64,000 nucleotides of DNA, taken from assembly GCF_034377285.1 (NCBI RefSeq), contig NZ_CP139715.1:496001-560000 (forward strand), read 5' to 3'. Positions 38,764-46,980 of the stretch are shown here, one piece after another. A program made the position numbers and the translations under genes. The number at the start of each line of letters is the position of its first letter. Position 1 is the stretch's first letter. Below the pieces are notes generated by a model. That model did no database searches. It worked only from the letters and a program-made list of their open reading frames with translations, and had not been told where the DNA came from. The stretch comes from Thalassobaculum sp. OXR-137 (GTDB lineage: Bacteria > Pseudomonadota > Alphaproteobacteria > Thalassobaculales > Thalassobaculaceae).

Positions 38764-40067
38764 GCCTGGTGGAAGACACGCCCGTCGCCGCGACGGCACA
38801 GACCGCCGGCGGCGATATCGACGCGATCATGCTGGATATCGGCAAGCGCGCCCGTGCCGCCGCGGCGATCCTGGCCCAGGCCCCGGCCGAGCAGAAGGAA
38901 CGGGCCCTGCGCGCCGCCGCTGCCGCCCTGCGCGCCGACACGCCGGCCATCCTCGCCGCCAATGCCAGGGACATCGCCGCCGCCCGCGAGAAGGGGTTGC
39001 GCGACAGCATGGTCGACCGGCTGCTGCTGGACGCCGGCCGGGTGGAGGGCATCGCCGCCGGGCTCGAGGTCGTGGCCGGGCTGCCCGACCCCGTGGGTGC
39101 TACCATGGCCGAGTGGGAGCGTCCCAACGGGCTTCGCTTCGAGCGCCGCCGGGTGCCGCTCGGCGTGATCGGCATCATCTACGAAAGCCGCCCGAACGTG
39201 ACCGCCGATGCCGGCAGCCTGTGCCTGAAGGCGGGCAACGCGGCGATCCTGCGCGGCGGCTCGGAGAGCTATCACTCCTCCAACGCCATCGTCGCCACCC
39301 TGCACAAGGGGCTGCGCGAGGCCGGCCTGCCCGAGGATGCGATCCAGTCGGTGCCGACCACCGACCGGGCCGCCGTCGGCAAGCTGCTGACCATGCCGCA
39401 ATACGTGGACGTGATCGTGCCGCGCGGCGGCCGCTCGCTGATCGAGCGGGTGCAGAACGAGAGCCGGGTGCCGGTCTTCGCCCATCTGGACGGGCTGTGC
39501 CATGTCTATCTCGACGCAGGCGCCGACAAGGACAAGGCGGTGGCCATCGCGGTGAACGCCAAGATGCGCCGGACCTCGGTCTGCGGCGCGGCGGAGACCC
39601 TGCTGGTCGACCGGAAGGTTGCCGCCGAGCTTCTGCCGCCGGTGGCGGACGCGCTGCGGGAGGCCGGCTGCGCCCTGCGCGGCGATGCGGCGGCCCGGGC
39701 GATCGTTCCGGCCATGGAGCCGGCCGGCGATGCCGACTGGGACACCGAATATCTCGATGCCATCCTGTCAGTCGCCGTGGTCGAGGGCGTGGCCGGCGCC
39801 ATCGCCCATATCAACAGGCACGGCTCGCACCACACCGACAGCATCGTCACCGAGGACGACGCGGCGGCGGAAAAATTCCTGGCCGAGGTCGACAGCGCCA
39901 TCGTGCTGCACAACGCCTCCACCCAGTTCGCCGATGGCGGCGAGTTCGGCTTCGGCGCCGAGATCGGCATCTCCACCGGCCGGATGCACGCGCGCGGCCC
40001 GGTCGGGGCGGAGCAGCTCACCAGCTTCAAGTATCTGGTGCGCGGGACCGGCCAGACCCGGCCATGA
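38760..40067 (+). CDS. proA: Glutamate-5-semialdehyde dehydrogenase
   Basis: This 435-aa enzyme reduces glutamyl phosphate with NADPH to glutamate semialdehyde, the second proline step. It shows [28 protein letters not shown]-like sequence, and the catalytic Cys in [14 protein letters not shown]. The C-terminal [16 protein letters not shown] is diagnostic of ProA. Its ATG overlaps the proB stop by four bases. Confidence 0.97.
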   Translation: MSLVEDTPVAATAQTAGGDIDAIMLDIGKRARAAAAILAQAPAEQKERALRAAAAALRADTPAILAANARDIAAAREKGLRDSMVDRLLLDAGRVEGIAAGLEVVAGLPDPVGATMAEWERPNGLRFERRRVPLGVIGIIYESRPNVTADAGSLCLKAGNAAILRGGSESYHSSNAIVATLHKGLREAGLPEDAIQSVPTTDRAAVGKLLTMPQYVDVIVPRGGRSLIERVQNESRVPVFAHLDGLCHVYLDAGADKDKAVAIAVNAKMRRTSVCGAAETLLVDRKVAAELLPPVADALREAGCALRGDAAARAIVPAMEPAGDADWDTEYLDAILSVAVVEGVAGAIAHINRHGSHHTDSIVTEDDAAAEKFLAEVDSAIVLHNASTQFADGGEFGFGAEIGISTGRMHARGPVGAEQLTSFKYLVRGTGQTRP

Positions 40068-40097
40068 CACCGGCCCGGCCCTGATCCGATCCAGCCC

Positions 40098-40829
40098 ATG
40101 ACCCTCTTCACCCCGATTCGCGGCCCGCATAAGGATCGGCTGCCCAGCGCCTCGCGCTCCGCCCTGTTCGCCCGGGTGCGCCCCCATGCCCTGCGCATGC
40201 CGGCGAGCGAGGCGGCGGCGCTGCCCCGGGCCGGTGCGGACCGGCGGCGGCTCAAGGTCGGGCTCATGGGCGGCTCCTTCAACCCGGCCCATGACGGTCA
40301 CCGCCACGTGGCCGAGACGGCGATCAAGCGGCTCAGTCTGGACGAGGTCTGGTGGCTGGTCAGCCCGCAGAATCCGCTGAAGCCGCGCGACGGCATGGCA
40401 CCCTTCGCCGAGCGTCTGGCCTCCGCCGAGGCGGTCGCCCGGCACCCGCGGATCAAGGTAAAGGACATCGAGCTGTATCTCGGCACCCATTACACCGCCG
40501 ACACGCTGGTCGCCCTGCGCCGGCGCTGCCCCTACATGTCGTTCGTCTGGATTATGGGGGCGGACAATCTGGCGAGCTTCCACCGCTGGGAAAGGTGGCT
40601 GCTGATCTGTCACACGGCCGTCATTGCGGTTTTCGACCGGCCTACCTATTCTTTAAGGGCTTTGGCGAGCCGAGCCGCCAAACGTTTCGCGAGGGCCCGG
40701 GTGCCCGAAAGGCACTCCTGGGGACTGGCGGACCGGCGGCCTCCGGCCTGGGTGTTTCTGCACACCCGCCACCACGCCGCGTCGGCCACCCGCATCCGGG
40801 CCGAGCGTAAGGGTGGAGGGTCCGTCTAG
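40098..40829 (+). CDS. nadD: Nicotinate-nucleotide adenylyltransferase
   Basis: This 243-aa enzyme adenylates nicotinate mononucleotide in NAD synthesis. The nucleotidyltransferase motif GLMGGSFNPAHDGHRHVAE lies near residue 55, behind an N-terminal extension of about 50 residues that may be real or partly untranslated. WWLVSPQNPLK, IMGADNLASFHRW and the C-terminal SATRIR motif complete the family pattern. It is followed by rsfS, the usual alphaproteobacterial neighbour. Confidence 0.93.
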   Translation: MTLFTPIRGPHKDRLPSASRSALFARVRPHALRMPASEAAALPRAGADRRRLKVGLMGGSFNPAHDGHRHVAETAIKRLSLDEVWWLVSPQNPLKPRDGMAPFAERLASAEAVARHPRIKVKDIELYLGTHYTADTLVALRRRCPYMSFVWIMGADNLASFHRWERWLLICHTAVIAVFDRPTYSLRALASRAAKRFARARVPERHSWGLADRRPPAWVFLHTRHHAASATRIRAERKGGGSV

Positions 40830-40866
40830 AACCATCCAGTCCATCGGCATACCCACGGCAACACTA

Positions 40867-40888
40867 GGTTCCGGATCGGTCCGGGACC
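40867..40888 (+). promoter_or_regulatory. Hairpin between nadD and rsfS
   Basis: GGTTCCGGA (40867-40875) and TCCGGGACC (40880-40888) form a 9-bp stem with one G-U pair and a 4-base loop. It ends 15 bases before the AAGGAG of rsfS. It lacks a T-run, so a role in translation or message stability is more likely than termination. Function is inferred from position. Confidence 0.4.
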
Positions 40889-40915
40889 GCGATCGACGAC
40901 AAAAGGAGTTCGACC

Positions 40916-41338
40916 ATACTCGACACACTCGCTCCCAAAGCGGGAGACGGCCTGAAGAAGCTGGTGATGACCTCACTGGACGACGACAAGGCCGAGGACA
41001 TTGTGGCCATTGATCTGGCCGGAAAGTCTGCCATTGGCGATTACATGATCATCGCCACGGGCCGCTCATCGCGGCAGGTTTCGGCCATGGCCGACCACCT
41101 CTGCAGAAAACTGAAGGATCAGGGCGTCGACGGCGTCACCGTGGAAGGGCAATCCCGCGGCGACTGGGTGCTGATCGACGGGGGCGACATCATCGTCCAT
41201 CTGTTCCGTCCGGAAGTCCGGGAATTCTACGGGCTGGAGAAGATGTGGGGCGCCACCCCGCCGCCGAGCCGCACCGTCCGCATCGGCGGTGAGGGCGGAG
41301 CCGATATGGGCGCCGAACCGACCTTCGCGCAGGCCTGA
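40916..41338 (+). CDS. rsfS: Ribosomal silencing factor RsfS, apparent AUA start
   Basis: RsfS binds L14 and keeps 50S subunits from joining 30S in starvation. The core DDDKAEDIVAIDLAGKSAIGDYMIIATGRSSRQV and VEGQSRGDWVLIDGGDIIVHLF are typical. The first standard start is GTG 40964, which would remove part of the N-terminal helix that RsfS proteins have (LKKLVMTSLDDDKAEDI aligns with E. coli LQDFVIDKIDDLKGQDI) and which has no Shine-Dalgarno. In the same frame ATA at 40916 follows a perfect AAGGAG by seven bases, giving 140 aa. I therefore place the start at this AUA, with GTG 40964 as the fallback. Confidence 0.78.
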   Translation: MLDTLAPKAGDGLKKLVMTSLDDDKAEDIVAIDLAGKSAIGDYMIIATGRSSRQVSAMADHLCRKLKDQGVDGVTVEGQSRGDWVLIDGGDIIVHLFRPEVREFYGLEKMWGATPPPSRTVRIGGEGGADMGAEPTFAQA

Positions 41339-41389
41339 TCAACCGCCGGGTCCTGGCACGGCCAGGATCGGACCCGGACAGGAGGCAGC

Positions 41390-41848
41390 GTGAAGATCAC
41401 GATCGTGGCGGTGGGCCGCATGAAACGCGGCCCGATGGAGGCGTTGTGCCGCGAGTACGCGGACCGGCTCCCCTGGTCGCTGGCGATCCACGAGGTCGAG
41501 GCCAAGAAGCGCCTTGAGGGGGATGCCCTCAAGGCCGAGGAAGCCGGCCTGATCGCCGCCCGGATCCCCGACGGCGCGGTGCTGGTCGCGATGGACGAAC
41601 GTGGCAGGGGATTGTCCAGCGAAGCCCTGGCGGGACGGATCGGCGACTGGCGCGACCAGGGGCGTGGCGAGATCTGCTTCGTGATCGGCGGCGCCGACGG
41701 GCTCGAGCAGAGCATCCGCGACCGCGCCGACCTCACCCTCGCCTTCGGCCCTCAGACCTGGCCCCACATGCTGGCCCGGGTGATGCTGATCGAGCAGATC
41801 TATCGGGCGGAACGGATCCTGGCGGGGCACCCGTATCATCGGGGTTAA
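41390..41848 (+). CDS. rlmH: 23S rRNA pseudouridine(1915) N3-methyltransferase
   Basis: This 152-aa SPOUT-class methyltransferase modifies pseudouridine 1915 in helix 69 of 23S rRNA. It begins MKITIVAVGRMKRGPMEALCREY and has the knotted SAM-binding region CFVIGGADGLEQSIRDRA and the C-terminal TWPHMLARVMLIEQIYRAERILAGHPYHRG, all diagnostic. The start is GTG 41390 with GGAGG upstream. It follows rsfS by 51 bases. Confidence 0.97.
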   Translation: MKITIVAVGRMKRGPMEALCREYADRLPWSLAIHEVEAKKRLEGDALKAEEAGLIAARIPDGAVLVAMDERGRGLSSEALAGRIGDWRDQGRGEICFVIGGADGLEQSIRDRADLTLAFGPQTWPHMLARVMLIEQIYRAERILAGHPYHRG

Positions 41849-41857
41849 TCCTCCAGG

Positions 41858-41937
41858 ACCTCGCCCTGAGCAGCGACCACAGGGAGCGTGTCGAAGGGCC
41901 CTTCGACACGTCGCTGCGCTCCTGCTCAGGGCGAGGT
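41858..41937. repeat. 80-bp palindromic REP-like element
   Basis: Sixteen-base arms ACCTCGCCCTGAGCAG (41858-41873) and their perfect complement (41922-41937) enclose an inner perfect 24-base palindrome CGTGTCGAAGGG/CCCTTCGACACG (41887-41910). The sequence resembles the dispersed intergenic palindromes with CCTTCGACA and CCTCAGGGCGAGG seen in many alphaproteobacteria. It lies 10 bases after rlmH. There is no T-run, and only one copy was seen in the window. Confidence 0.85.
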
Positions 41938-41999
41938 CAGCGGCTGAGCGCGCACAAACGTCCAAGACCTCCCTCCCCGTCCCGCGCTCAACTGGCGCC

Positions 42000-42596
42000 A
42001 TGATCGACGCCCTGATCCTTCTCTGGCTTGCCGCCCTGCCGCTGATGGGCAGCCCCGGCCCCGCCACCCTCAGCTCCGCCGCCATGGGCACCGCCTTCGG
42101 CATGCGGGCGAGCCTGCCCTATGTCGCCGGGATCTGCCTCGGCACGGCCACCGTCCTGCTGCTGATCGCCACCGGCATCTCAGGCCTGATCTTCGTGGTG
42201 CCGGGCGCCGTCCCCGTCGTCACCGCCCTGGCCGCCGCCTACATTCTCTATCTCGCCTGGAAGATCGCCACCGCCCCGGTGGGCGGGCTGAACCGGGACC
42301 CCGGCGCCAGGCCGGCCGGCTTCGTCGGCGGCTATCTGCTCGCCATCGCCAATCCCAAGGCCTTCGCCGCCATCGGCGCAGTCTACTCCACCCATGCCCT
42401 GGTCCCGGCCGATCCGGTGCTCGATGCCGCCGCCAAGATCGCCGCGCTCGCGCCGGTGATCGTGCTGGTGAACGTGACCTGGCTGGCCTTCGGCTCGCTG
42501 TTCGCCCGCTGGCTCAGCCATCCGGTGCTCGGCCGGGCGGTGAACATCGTCTTCGCGGTGCTGCTGGTGGCCTCGGTGGCGGCGGCCTTCATCTGA
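42000..42596 (+). CDS. LysE/RhtB family exporter
   Basis: This 198-aa amino-acid exporter has about six membrane segments. The family start MGSPGPATLSSAAMGTAFGMRASLPYVAGICLGTA is clear, with YILYLAWKIATAP and NPKAFAAIGAVYS after it. It probably exports an amino acid or a related small molecule; the substrate is unknown. It stands between the REP-like element and gpmI, so it was probably added to an otherwise conserved block. Confidence 0.9.
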   Translation: MIDALILLWLAALPLMGSPGPATLSSAAMGTAFGMRASLPYVAGICLGTATVLLLIATGISGLIFVVPGAVPVVTALAAAYILYLAWKIATAPVGGLNRDPGARPAGFVGGYLLAIANPKAFAAIGAVYSTHALVPADPVLDAAAKIAALAPVIVLVNVTWLAFGSLFARWLSHPVLGRAVNIVFAVLLVASVAAAFI

Positions 42597-42645
42597 AATT
42601 CGCCGCGAAGAGGACGCGCGCGGCCCGTGACCTTGCCCCCGGGAA

Positions 42646-42657
42646 GGTTATATAACC
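42646..42657 (+). promoter_or_regulatory. Palindromic TATA-like box before gpmI
   Basis: GGTTATATAACC (42646-42657) is a perfect 12-base palindrome containing TATAAC (42651-42656), a good -10 box. The gpmI ATG begins seven bases after this box, exactly where transcription should start. No Shine-Dalgarno lies between. No convincing -35 hexamer was found at 17 bases, so an activator or operator role is also possible. Confidence 0.5.
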
Positions 42658-42662
42658 GTCCC

Positions 42663-44222
42663 ATGAGCAAGACATCCCATCCCCCCCGCCCGGTCGTCCT
42701 GTGCATCATGGACGGCTGGGGCCACCGCACCGACCGCAACGACAACGCCGTCGCCCTGGCGAACACGCCGAACGTGGACGCGCTCGCCGCCCGCTGGCCG
42801 GGCGGGCTGATGAACGCGTCCGGCGAATTCGTCGGCCTGCCGGACGGGCAGATGGGCAATTCAGAGGTCGGGCACATGAATCTCGGCGCCGGCCGGGTGG
42901 TCATGCAGGACCTGCCGCGGATCAACGCCGCCATCGCCGACGGCAGCCTGGCCAAGCAGCCGGCCGTCGCCCAGGTGATCGACGCCCTGAAAAAATCGGG
43001 CGGCACCTGCCACCTGATGGGACTGGTCTCCACCGGCGGGGTGCACAGCCACCAGCGCCACGTGGCGGCCCTGGCCAAGGCGCTGGCCGCCGGCGGGGCC
43101 AAGGTCGTGGTCCACGTGTTCACAGACGGGCGCGACTGCGCGCCGAAGAGTGCGGCCGACCAGCTCCGCGCCTTCATCGAGGATCTCGACGGGGCGGCGA
43201 CCATCGCCTCGGTCAGCGGCCGGTTCTTCGCCATGGACCGGGACAAACGCTGGGAGCGGGTGGAGCAGGCCTGGAAGGCCGTCTGCCTCGCCGAAGCCGA
43301 GCACGGCGCCGACGATGCCGTCGCCGCCGTGGACGCCGCCTATGCCCGCGGCGAAACCGACGAGTTCGTCACCCCCACCGTGATCGCCGGCGGCGTGCCG
43401 GTGCAGGACGGGGATGCCCTGGTCATGGCGAATTTCCGGGCCGACCGGGCGCGCGAGATCCTGGCCCCGTTCGTGGATGCGGATTTCGACGGCTTCGCCC
43501 GGCCGCGCACGCCCAAGCTCTGCATCGTCGCCGGCATGGTCGAGTACTCCTCCGCCCTGGCCCCGAAGATGGTCACCATCTTCCCGCCGGAGGACCTGAC
43601 CGACCCGATCGGCGAGGTCGTCGCCAAGGCGGGCAAGACCCAGCTCCGCATCGCCGAGACCGAGAAGTACCCGCACGTCACCTTCTTCCTGAACGGCGGG
43701 CGCGAGGAGGTGTTCGACGGCGAGGACCGGATCATGGTTCCCTCGCCCAAGGTGAAGACCTACGACCTGCAGCCGGAAATGTCAGCGCCGGAGCTCTGCG
43801 ACAAGCTGGTCGCGGCCATCGACGGCGGCACCTACGACCTGATCGTCGCCAACTTCGCCAACCCGGACATGGTCGGCCATACCGGCAGCCTGGAGGCGGC
43901 GATCAAGGCGGTGGAGACGGTGGACACCTGCGTCGGCCGGGTAGCCGAGGCGGTGCTGAAGGCAGGCGGCGTGATGTTCCTGACCGCCGACCACGGCAAC
44001 TGCGAGGTCATGGTCGACCCGCAGACCGGCGGGCCGCACACCGCGCACACGACCAACCTGGTCCCGACCACCCTGGTCGGCGCGCCGGAGGACGTGACGT
44101 CGCTGAAGACCGGCAAGCTCGCCGATGTCGCCCCCACCCTGCTGTCGCTGATGGGGATAGAGCCGCCGGCCGCCATGACCGGCGACTGCATGCTGGTGCG
44201 CGACCGCCAGGCAGCCGAGTAG
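42663..44222 (+). CDS. gpmI: 2,3-bisphosphoglycerate-independent phosphoglycerate mutase
   Basis: This 519-aa manganese-dependent enzyme interconverts 2- and 3-phosphoglycerate in glycolysis. The phosphoserine site is GQMGNSEVGHMNLGAGR. Other family motifs are VHSHQRHVAAL, FTDGRDCAPKSA, FRADRAREI, FANPDMVGHTGS and LTADHGNCEVMVD. ATG 42663 (MSKTSHPPRPVVLCIMDGWG) is the family start; it has no RBS and may be leaderless. The next gene, envC-like, starts eight bases after its stop. Confidence 0.96.
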   Translation: MSKTSHPPRPVVLCIMDGWGHRTDRNDNAVALANTPNVDALAARWPGGLMNASGEFVGLPDGQMGNSEVGHMNLGAGRVVMQDLPRINAAIADGSLAKQPAVAQVIDALKKSGGTCHLMGLVSTGGVHSHQRHVAALAKALAAGGAKVVVHVFTDGRDCAPKSAADQLRAFIEDLDGAATIASVSGRFFAMDRDKRWERVEQAWKAVCLAEAEHGADDAVAAVDAAYARGETDEFVTPTVIAGGVPVQDGDALVMANFRADRAREILAPFVDADFDGFARPRTPKLCIVAGMVEYSSALAPKMVTIFPPEDLTDPIGEVVAKAGKTQLRIAETEKYPHVTFFLNGGREEVFDGEDRIMVPSPKVKTYDLQPEMSAPELCDKLVAAIDGGTYDLIVANFANPDMVGHTGSLEAAIKAVETVDTCVGRVAEAVLKAGGVMFLTADHGNCEVMVDPQTGGPHTAHTTNLVPTTLVGAPEDVTSLKTGKLADVAPTLLSLMGIEPPAAMTGDCMLVRDRQAAE

Positions 44223-44230
44223 TCGACGCG

Positions 44231-45577
44231 GTGCGTCCCGTGGCGCCCGTCCTGATCCTGGCGGCGGCCTGCCTCGCCGCCGGACTGGGCGCGTGGGTGC
44301 CGGCCGCGAGGGCACAGACCGCCACGACGGCGACGGCGGAGGACCCGACCGCCGAGCTGCGCCGCATCGAGAAGGCGCTGGAGGGCGAGCGCAAGGCCGG
44401 ATCCAAGCTCGACCGGCTGGCCTCCGCCCTGGCCGGGGAGATCGAGCGCCTGCGCGCCGGCATGGCGGCGGCGGCGACCCGGGCCCAGCGCACCGAACGC
44501 GACATGATGGACGCCGAGCAGACGCTGGACACCCTGCGCCAGGAAGTGAAGGAAAAGCGCGGCCGTCTGCTGGAGCGGCACCAGGAACTGTCGCAGCTCA
44601 CCGGCGCCCTGCAGCGGCTGGCCCGCCACCCGCCGGAGACCCTGCTGCTGGTGGGCCGCGCCCCGCTCGACACCGTCCATACCGGCATTCTCCTGGAATC
44701 CGCCATTCCGCGGCTCAACGGGGATGCCACGGAGCTGCGGCGCGACCTCGATACCCTGGCGACCCTGGAAGCCGATATCCGCGCCCAGCGCGACCGGCTG
44801 GCCCTGGCGGCCCAGGACCTCGACGCGGAACGCGCCCAGCTCGCCGCCCTGGCGGCGGAGAAGGGTGAGCTGCTGGCGGGAACGCGCAACCGCGCCAGCG
44901 GCGCCGCCGCGGAGATCCGCGCCCTCAGCGAGTCGGCTCGGTCCCTGCGCGAACTGATCGACAGCCTCGAGAAACGGGAGGCTGCGGAAGCCGAGGAGCA
45001 GCGCAAGCTGGCCGCCCTGGTCACCCCCAAGCTGCGCCCGCAACGGCCCGCCTCCCCGGCCCAGGACGGCGGCGAGCCGCCGCCCGCCCCGGTCGCCGAC
45101 GACGGTGCGCCGGTCGAGCCGCCGGTCCAGGCCGCCGCCCTGCCTCCTGCCCTGCCCCCCGGCCCTTCCCTGAAGAGCGCCCGCGGTCACCTGTTCGCCC
45201 CGGTCACGGGAACCGTGGTCCAGCGCTACGGCAAATCACGGCCCGGGGAACTGACCAAGGAGGGCATCCTGCTGCGCACCCGTCCGGGCTCGCTTGTTAT
45301 CGCCCCCCATGACGGAATCGTGTTGTATGCTGGACCGTTCGAGGGATTTGGTCGGATTTTGATCATTGAACACGGCGACGGATATCATACCCTTCTTGCA
45401 GGACTCGCGCGGGTGGACCTGAGCGTCGGAACCCGTGTGCTTGCCGGCGAACCGGTGGGCGCGATGGCCGCGTCCGGAAACGCAGCGCCGGAGATATACC
45501 TGGAACTTCGCCATAATGGTGACCCGATCGACCCGTTACCGTGGTTTGCGGGACTTACCGAAAAGGCCAAAGGATGA
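44231..45577 (+). CDS. envC: EnvC-like murein hydrolase activator (degenerate LytM)
   Basis: This 448-aa periplasmic protein begins with a signal peptide (MRPVAPVLILAAACLAAGLGAWVPAARA). Long coiled coils follow between about residues 35 and 260, rich in Glu, Arg, Leu and Ala, then a Pro-rich linker and a C-terminal LytM (M23) domain from GHLFAPVTGTVVQRYGKSRPGELTKEGILL. The zinc ligands of active M23 peptidases are missing: KEG replaces HxG, LAGL replaces YAHL and YLELRH replaces HxH. This is the EnvC pattern, an activator of amidases at the division site rather than a peptidase. The start is GTG 44231. ctpA overlaps its stop by four bases. Confidence 0.88.
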   Translation: MRPVAPVLILAAACLAAGLGAWVPAARAQTATTATAEDPTAELRRIEKALEGERKAGSKLDRLASALAGEIERLRAGMAAAATRAQRTERDMMDAEQTLDTLRQEVKEKRGRLLERHQELSQLTGALQRLARHPPETLLLVGRAPLDTVHTGILLESAIPRLNGDATELRRDLDTLATLEADIRAQRDRLALAAQDLDAERAQLAALAAEKGELLAGTRNRASGAAAEIRALSESARSLRELIDSLEKREAAEAEEQRKLAALVTPKLRPQRPASPAQDGGEPPPAPVADDGAPVEPPVQAAALPPALPPGPSLKSARGHLFAPVTGTVVQRYGKSRPGELTKEGILLRTRPGSLVIAPHDGIVLYAGPFEGFGRILIIEHGDGYHTLLAGLARVDLSVGTRVLAGEPVGAMAASGNAAPEIYLELRHNGDPIDPLPWFAGLTEKAKG

Positions 45578-46980
45578 GTCGGATGAACGAACCCCGTCTT
45601 GATGACACCGGCACCGATCACGGCGCCCCGACCCGCCCCGGCAAGGCGCGCCGCCGTGCGGTCCGTCGCGTGGCGGTCTCGGCCGCGCTGGCCTTTGCCG
45701 TCGGCGGAGGCGTGCTGCTGGGAGCGACCGGCGGCACCCACAGTCAGACCAACTCGACCGACACCTACCGCCAGCTCAGCCTGCTCGGCGACGTGTTCGA
45801 GAAGGTCCGGGCCCAGTACGTCGAGGAGGTCAGCGACGAGGAGCTGGTCGAGGCGGCGATCAACGGGATGCTCACCTCCCTCGACCCGCATTCCAGCTAC
45901 CTGAGCGCCAAGAGCTTCCAGGACATGCGGGTGCAGACCAAGGGCGAGTTCGGCGGCCTCGGCATCGAGGTCACCATGGAGAACGGCTTCGTCAAGGTCG
46001 TGTCGCCGATCGACGACACGCCGGCGTCGGAAGCCGGGCTGCTGCCGGGCGACTACATCACCCATCTCGACGGCGAGGCGGTGCTCGGCCTGACCCTGTC
46101 CGACGCGGTGGAGAAGATGCGCGGCAAGGTCGGCACGCCGATCACCCTGACCATCCGCCGCGCCGAGGAAGAGCCGTTCGACGTCGAGATCACCCGGGCG
46201 ATCATCACCATCAAATCCGTGCGCAGCCGGGTCATCCAGGACATCGGCTATATCCGCATCACCACCTTCAACGAACAGACCACCGTCGGCCTTCAGGAAT
46301 CGGTCTCCAAGATCAAGGAAGAGCTCGGCGACCGGCTGCATGGTTTCGTGATCGACCTGCGCAACAATCCGGGCGGCCTGCTCGACCAGGCGATTTCCGT
46401 CACCGACGCCTTCCTGGAGCGCGGCGAGATCGTCTCGACCCGCGGCCGCGAGGAGTCCAACGCCAGCCGGGTGAACGCCACGCCGGGCGACATCACCGAC
46501 GGCAAGCCGGTGGTCGTGCTGATCAACGGCGGCTCCGCCTCGGCCTCCGAGATTGTCGCCGGCGCGCTGCAGGACCATCGCCGGGCGATCGTTCTCGGCA
46601 CCCAGTCCTTCGGCAAGGGATCGGTGCAGACCATCCTACCGCTGCAGGGCAACGCCGCCATGCGGCTGACCACGGCGCGCTACTACACGCCGTCGGGCCG
46701 GTCGATCCAGGCCAAGGGGATCGAGCCGGACATCAAGGTCGAGCTCGCCAAAATCGAGAAGATCGAGGAGGGCCGCCGCCGGCGCGAGGCCGATCTGCGC
46801 GGTGCGCTGGTCAATCCGGACGACAGCGACGCCCCCGCCGCCCAGCCGCCCGCGGATGTGCCCACCCCGGGTGAGGCCGCATCGGCGGAGAACGAAGACC
46901 CGCTTGAGGATTACCAGCTCGCCCGTGCGGTCGATCTGCTGCGCGGCTTCCATCTGTTCCAGAACCGCGTGGTGAATTGA
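45574..46980 (+). CDS. ctpA: C-terminal processing peptidase CtpA (S41)
   Basis: This 468-aa periplasmic serine peptidase is anchored by one N-terminal helix (RRVAVSAALAFAVGGGVLLGA). A PDZ domain follows (GLGIEVTMENGFVKVVSPIDDTPASEAGLLPGDYI). The S41 catalytic core shows GFVIDLRNNPGG, the Ser in GGSASASEIVAGAL and the Lys in LGTQSFGKGSVQTI. It trims C-termini of envelope proteins, often cell-wall hydrolases. It overlaps envC (ATGA) and is itself overlapped by the next gene. Confidence 0.95.
   Translation: MSRMNEPRLDDTGTDHGAPTRPGKARRRAVRRVAVSAALAFAVGGGVLLGATGGTHSQTNSTDTYRQLSLLGDVFEKVRAQYVEEVSDEELVEAAINGMLTSLDPHSSYLSAKSFQDMRVQTKGEFGGLGIEVTMENGFVKVVSPIDDTPASEAGLLPGDYITHLDGEAVLGLTLSDAVEKMRGKVGTPITLTIRRAEEEPFDVEITRAIITIKSVRSRVIQDIGYIRITTFNEQTTVGLQESVSKIKEELGDRLHGFVIDLRNNPGGLLDQAISVTDAFLERGEIVSTRGREESNASRVNATPGDITDGKPVVVLINGGSASASEIVAGALQDHRRAIVLGTQSFGKGSVQTILPLQGNAAMRLTTARYYTPSGRSIQAKGIEPDIKVELAKIEKIEEGRRRREADLRGALVNPDDSDAPAAQPPADVPTPGEAASAENEDPLEDYQLARAVDLLRGFHLFQNRVVN

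Noticed and set aside
41858-41937. Palindrome considered as the rlmH terminator
   Set aside because: No T-run follows either arm, and the nested perfect symmetry is that of a dispersed palindromic repeat.
42701-44230. Extension of the EnvC-like frame back through gpmI
   Set aside because: The sequence upstream of 44231 is the out-of-frame translation of gpmI. GTG 44231 gives a proper signal peptide.
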